This document shows positions 61,506 to 64,000 of a DNA stretch of 64,000 nucleotides, piece after piece. Each line of letters starts with the position of its first letter. Positions within the stretch are counted from its first letter, which is position 1. The notes beneath the pieces are model-generated. The model was not told the origin of the DNA. It did no database searches and worked only from the letters and a program-made list of their open reading frames with translations. The stretch spans positions 1,550,001 to 1,614,000 of the forward strand of contig NZ_CP009933.1 in assembly GCF_000968375.1 (NCBI RefSeq), given 5' to 3'. The position numbers and the translations under genes are program-made. This stretch comes from Clostridium scatologenes (GTDB lineage: Bacteria > Bacillota > Clostridia > Clostridiales > Clostridiaceae).

Positions 61506-62408
61506 CTATAAATACAATTTTGTTTCAATTCTTCTATCATAATCTGACCAATTATTAGGTTCTGTTTTATCTTTTATTTGAGAAATCTTATTCATAGTGG
61601 CATCTATTGAATCAGCATAATTAACTATAAATGATTCTTCCATTTTCATTGTCCTTGGAGAACCAAATTCAAGCTTTCCATGATGCTGAACAATACACCC
61701 CTTTACTCTTGTGATAAAATCCTCTGAATAAAGTTCAGGTTTTTCTCTAATTGCTTTATTTATTAATTCCACTCCAATTACAATATGTCCTTCCATTTCT
61801 CCTCTGGTAGTATATTTAAAAGGTCCATCATAATATAATTCATAAACTTTTCCAATATCATGAAGCTTTGCTGAAAGTACAGCTATTTCTGTTTTCCTTG
61901 ATCCATATCTTTCACAAAGTATAGCTGTTAGATACATAACATTTAATGTATGTTCTGCAAGTCCACCTAAATAGTTATGATGCATGGAAACTCCACCTAT
62001 TCCATTTTTGAATTTATTCAAAAACTCTTCATTCTTAAAAAAATAGTCATTCAAAGCCCTAGCTTCCTTTGAAACGATATATTTGTTAGTATATAATTCA
62101 ATTTCATCCATGATTTCTTCAATAGGTCTTTTTACTGTTGGAAGATAATCTGAAATATTGTACTCCAAAACCACTTCATACTTTTTAACATCTAGATTTC
62201 CATCCTTTATACCTTCAATTTCTATTATTATTCCTTCTGTTATCTCATTACTTTTATTTGGTAAATTAGCTTTTATTTCTCCACTTTTATCTGCTAATAT
62301 GCATACTATTTTATCACTATCTCTAAATATCACTTTCATTACCATTAATGATATTTTTATACTATTACTGCTTTTTATATCATTTAAAAAATTTTCTTTT
62401 TTAATCAT
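61506..62408 (-). CDS. YhaM-like 3'-5' exoribonuclease (OB + HD domain)
   Basis: A 300-residue protein: an N-terminal OB-fold (about 15-85) and an HD domain with LGGLAEHTLNVM, KLHDIGKVYELYY, EGHIVIG and IVQHHGKLEFGSPRT giving the metal ligands. This is the layout of YhaM/CBF1 nucleases that trim RNA 3' ends. AGGAGAAG lies just before the ATG. It heads a two-gene unit with the DUF503 protein. Confidence 0.85.
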   Translation of the reverse strand: MIKKENFLNDIKSSNSIKISLMVMKVIFRDSDKIVCILADKSGEIKANLPNKSNEITEGIIIEIEGIKDGNLDVKKYEVVLEYNISDYLPTVKRPIEEIMDEIELYTNKYIVSKEARALNDYFFKNEEFLNKFKNGIGGVSMHHNYLGGLAEHTLNVMYLTAILCERYGSRKTEIAVLSAKLHDIGKVYELYYDGPFKYTTRGEMEGHIVIGVELINKAIREKPELYSEDFITRVKGCIVQHHGKLEFGSPRTMKMEESFIVNYADSIDATMNKISQIKDKTEPNNWSDYDRRIETKLYL

Positions 62409-62629
62409 ATCTTCTCCTCCAAATTAAGCATATTAAATAAGTATTAAAAACAAAAATCTTATTTTAAAAAATTTACTTGTTTACTTTTAGACATGTTGTA
62501 AATTTAGTATATGTAAAAAATTTATTTATACTTACAATCGTATTTTATCATAAAATTTCTCACATTAATTAATTGAACTTAACCATTTTATAAAAAAGTT
62601 TTTATTAACACCAATATTAACAATTTTCA

Positions 62630-62643
62630 TTATCAATTAATAA
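62630..62643. promoter_or_regulatory. Near-palindrome related to the 62718 site
   Basis: TTATCAATTAATAA, one change from the palindrome TTATCAATTGATAA present at 62722-62735. Confidence 0.3.
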
Positions 62644-62717
62644 TAGAACCCATATAAAATATTTTTCAGAAATACCTTTACTTTTTCTCAATGTTAGTAT
62701 ATTATAATAGCACACTT

Positions 62718-62739
62718 AATATTATCAATTGATAATATT
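62718..62739. promoter_or_regulatory. Perfect 22-bp palindrome upstream of the His-rich/kinase operon
   Basis: AATATTATCAA (62718-62728) is followed directly by its reverse complement (62729-62739). It lies 33 bases before the ATG of the His-rich protein and shares TTATCAATTG with the palindrome at 21021-21042. The half-site TGATAA recalls Fur-family boxes, but the match is not strict. The rest of the 364-base gap 62409-62717 shows nothing else clear. Confidence 0.55.
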
Positions 62740-62772
62740 CATTACAAATATTTATGTTTAAGGAGGATTTAT

Positions 62773-62991
62773 ATGGGCATTTTTTCTTTTTTCTCAAGAA
62801 GTTCAAGCAGACATCATCGCAATACTGATCATGGCAGCGATTATTACAAAAGAAAGCATCACAAAAAATCTGACTTCTTTAGTTCAATAATTGGAAGTGT
62901 GTTTTCTTCCAAAAGTCATTCCCATAAACATTATTCTCATTCTGACCATAATCACTATCGTCATAAAAGACATCGCAGCTCATGGTCTTAA
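62773..62991 (+). CDS. Small His/Ser-rich basic protein
   Basis: A 72-residue protein with 13 His and 19 Ser by my count. It has a short N-terminal GIFSFFSRSSSRHHR, a middle hydrophobic FFSSIIGSVFSS and a C-terminal run SHSHKHYSHSDHNHYRHKRH. It may bind metal, or be a phosphorylated scaffold like spore-coat CotG-type proteins. GGAGG is upstream. It overlaps a kinase gene by 10 bases, so the two are probably made together. Confidence 0.65.
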   Translation: MGIFSFFSRSSSRHHRNTDHGSDYYKRKHHKKSDFFSSIIGSVFSSKSHSHKHYSHSDHNHYRHKRHRSSWS

Positions 62992-63713
62992 ATTTATTTA
63001 AAAAGGATAAAATATATTTGCCTAATGAGCAAATTGACAAATATACCATAATAAAAATAATTGGTGAAGGCAGATATGGAATTTGTTATTTAGCATCTAA
63101 TAACAATAAAAATTATATATTAAAACAACTAAAAAAAGAAATGCTAAAGAAAATAGGAAAAAAAGTCTACTTTGAAGGAGAAATATTGAGTTCTATTAAC
63201 CATAACTATATACCACAATTTATAGAAAAAATAGAAAAAGATAAATTTTCAGGTTATGTTTTAGAATTTAAAGAAGGCAAAACCTTTGAAGAAATAATTT
63301 TTAAGGATAACTATATTTTTAAAAGAAAAGAAATATATAAAATTTGTTTTCAGCTAATCAGCATTTTAAAGTATTTGCATAGTATGGGTATTGTTCATAG
63401 GGATATACGAGTACCAAATACACTATATAATAATGGTAAAGTTTATTTATTAGACTTTGGATTAGCTAGATGGATTAATGATGAACGCTATACTATAGAT
63501 GAGGATTTTTCATATCTAGGTGATTTTTTGTTACACTTATATTACACATCCTTTGAAATCGCAAACAAAAAAAGTAAACCTTGGTATGATGAATTAAATT
63601 TGTATAAAGAAGAATTGATGTTTTTGAAAAGACTTATGGGGATTGAAAAAAAATATAAAAGTTTAGATGAATTACAACTTGATTTCTTATGCTTTAAACG
63701 CTATGAAATATGA
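62982..63713 (+). CDS. Minimal eukaryote-like Ser/Thr protein kinase
   Basis: A 243-residue kinase domain without any sensor or membrane part. GEGRYG (28-33) is the Gly loop, Lys49 in YILKQLKK is the ATP-binding Lys, HRD at 139-141 with Asn146 (HRDIRVPN) is the catalytic loop with Arg in place of the usual Lys, and DFG is at 158-160. The C-lobe is short. The ATG lies inside the end of the His-rich gene with no own SD, so translation is coupled. Its likely target is that neighbour (inference). Confidence 0.85.
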   Translation: MVLNLFKKDKIYLPNEQIDKYTIIKIIGEGRYGICYLASNNNKNYILKQLKKEMLKKIGKKVYFEGEILSSINHNYIPQFIEKIEKDKFSGYVLEFKEGKTFEEIIFKDNYIFKRKEIYKICFQLISILKYLHSMGIVHRDIRVPNTLYNNGKVYLLDFGLARWINDERYTIDEDFSYLGDFLLHLYYTSFEIANKKSKPWYDELNLYKEELMFLKRLMGIEKKYKSLDELQLDFLCFKRYEI

Positions 63714-63759
63714 TTGACTATATTATCTATATAAAATATGTTAATAGAAAATATTTAAA

Positions 63760-63801
63760 AATGCGTTGGTTTAAAACTATAATCTTTTATACCAACGCAT
63801 T
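63760..63801. terminator. Terminator between the kinase and the convergent last gene
   Basis: AATGCGTTGGT (63760-63770) pairs perfectly with ACCAACGCATT (63791-63801). Confidence 0.8.
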
Positions 63802-63810
63802 AATTTTCTT

Positions 63811-64000
63811 TTATGCAGAATTTTTCATTTTGCATAAAGCTGCTTTTATAGCGGTATAACTTACCTCTTCTGGAAGCATTTCTTTTATATTTCTTAATTT
63901 TGTACTATCTGATTTTTCTATAGCTTGAAAAATGCATTCTTCATACTCTTTTGGTATAAAAAAATCTAGATTTACATCCATTCCCTCCATGGCACATCTC
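63811..64000 (-). CDS. C-terminal part of an unknown protein (5' end outside window)
   Basis: The minus-strand frame is open from the window edge to TAA at 63811-63813. It reads RCAMEGMDVNLDFFIPKEYE, then a helical stretch (FQAIEKSDSTKLRNIKEMLP) and ends CKMKNSA. An ATG with no good SD lies at codon 4 of the visible part, so the gene may begin there or outside. No family is recognised. Confidence 0.5.
   Translation of the reverse strand, partial: RCAMEGMDVNLDFFIPKEYEECIFQAIEKSDSTKLRNIKEMLPEEVSYTAIKAALCKMKNSA

Overview
This window is a chromosomal segment of a low-G+C, anaerobic, spore-forming Firmicute, most likely Clostridium sensu stricto. The evidence is the AT-rich sequence, strong Shine-Dalgarno (SD) sites with frequent TTG and GTG starts, the clostridial order miaB-mutS-mutL-miaA-hfq-ynbB-lexA, a Spo0E-type phosphatase, a SigI/RsgI pair, a clostridial flavodiiron protein and a sigma-54-linked iron alcohol dehydrogenase. 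The prophage endolysin C-terminus resembles, from memory, the Clostridium tyrobutyricum phage lysin CTP1L. I do not claim a species.

1-8.5 kb is the right end of a contractile-tailed (XkdT/XkdU/XkdX type) prophage: baseplate, tail fibre, lysis genes (XhlA-like protein, GH25 endolysin with an internal start, LLH holin), then an accessory and regulatory end with a lone HsdR-N-type nuclease-like protein, two XRE repressors, small ORFs, a candidate small RNA and several palindromes. No integrase or att site was identified.

8.6-20.7 kb is conserved housekeeping: tRNA modification (miaB, miaA), mismatch repair (mutS, mutL), hfq, a PLP lyase, lexA with a visible SOS box, a Cys-rich protein, and an HTH plus tyrosine-recombinase operon behind an operator-like inverted repeat. 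21-25 kb holds an iron alcohol dehydrogenase with a sigma-54 promoter, tandem 18-bp repeats and its probable AcoR-like activator, followed by a MIF-type tautomerase.

25-36.2 kb carries dinB with a second SOS box, a lipoprotein, a ferritin-like protein, sigI-rsgI, the dihydroxyacetone kinase genes dhaK, dhaL and dhaM, and a three-gene operon of 2-hydroxyacyl-CoA-dehydratase-like and activator-like proteins, ending with a Cys/Tyr-rich protein and a small membrane protein.

36.3-45.8 kb contains a thioesterase, a 2H phosphoesterase and the most unusual locus: a 1620-residue protein combining an HD domain, a helical-repeat middle, a NadD-like nucleotidyltransferase domain and a phosphoribosyltransferase-like C-terminus, followed by an LDH/MDH-like protein, an FMN-reductase-like Cys-rich protein and a PHP phosphoesterase, with a very strong terminator at the end. 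This is my main candidate for an undescribed pathway.

45.8-64 kb is largely central metabolism and stress genes: a solitary LC3-type holin, a DUF4236-like membrane protein, an M18 aminopeptidase, CorA, 5-formyl-THF cyclo-ligase, HPr kinase, a DUF896 protein, class II FBPase, a Spo0E-like gene behind DnaA-box-like sequences, an Isf-type flavoprotein, arginase, a flavodiiron protein, HelD, a secreted Ig-like/TIM-barrel-like protein, a DUF503 protein, a YhaM-like HD nuclease, and a translationally coupled pair of a His/Ser-rich small protein and a minimal protein kinase. No rRNA, tRNA, CRISPR array or insertion sequence was seen.
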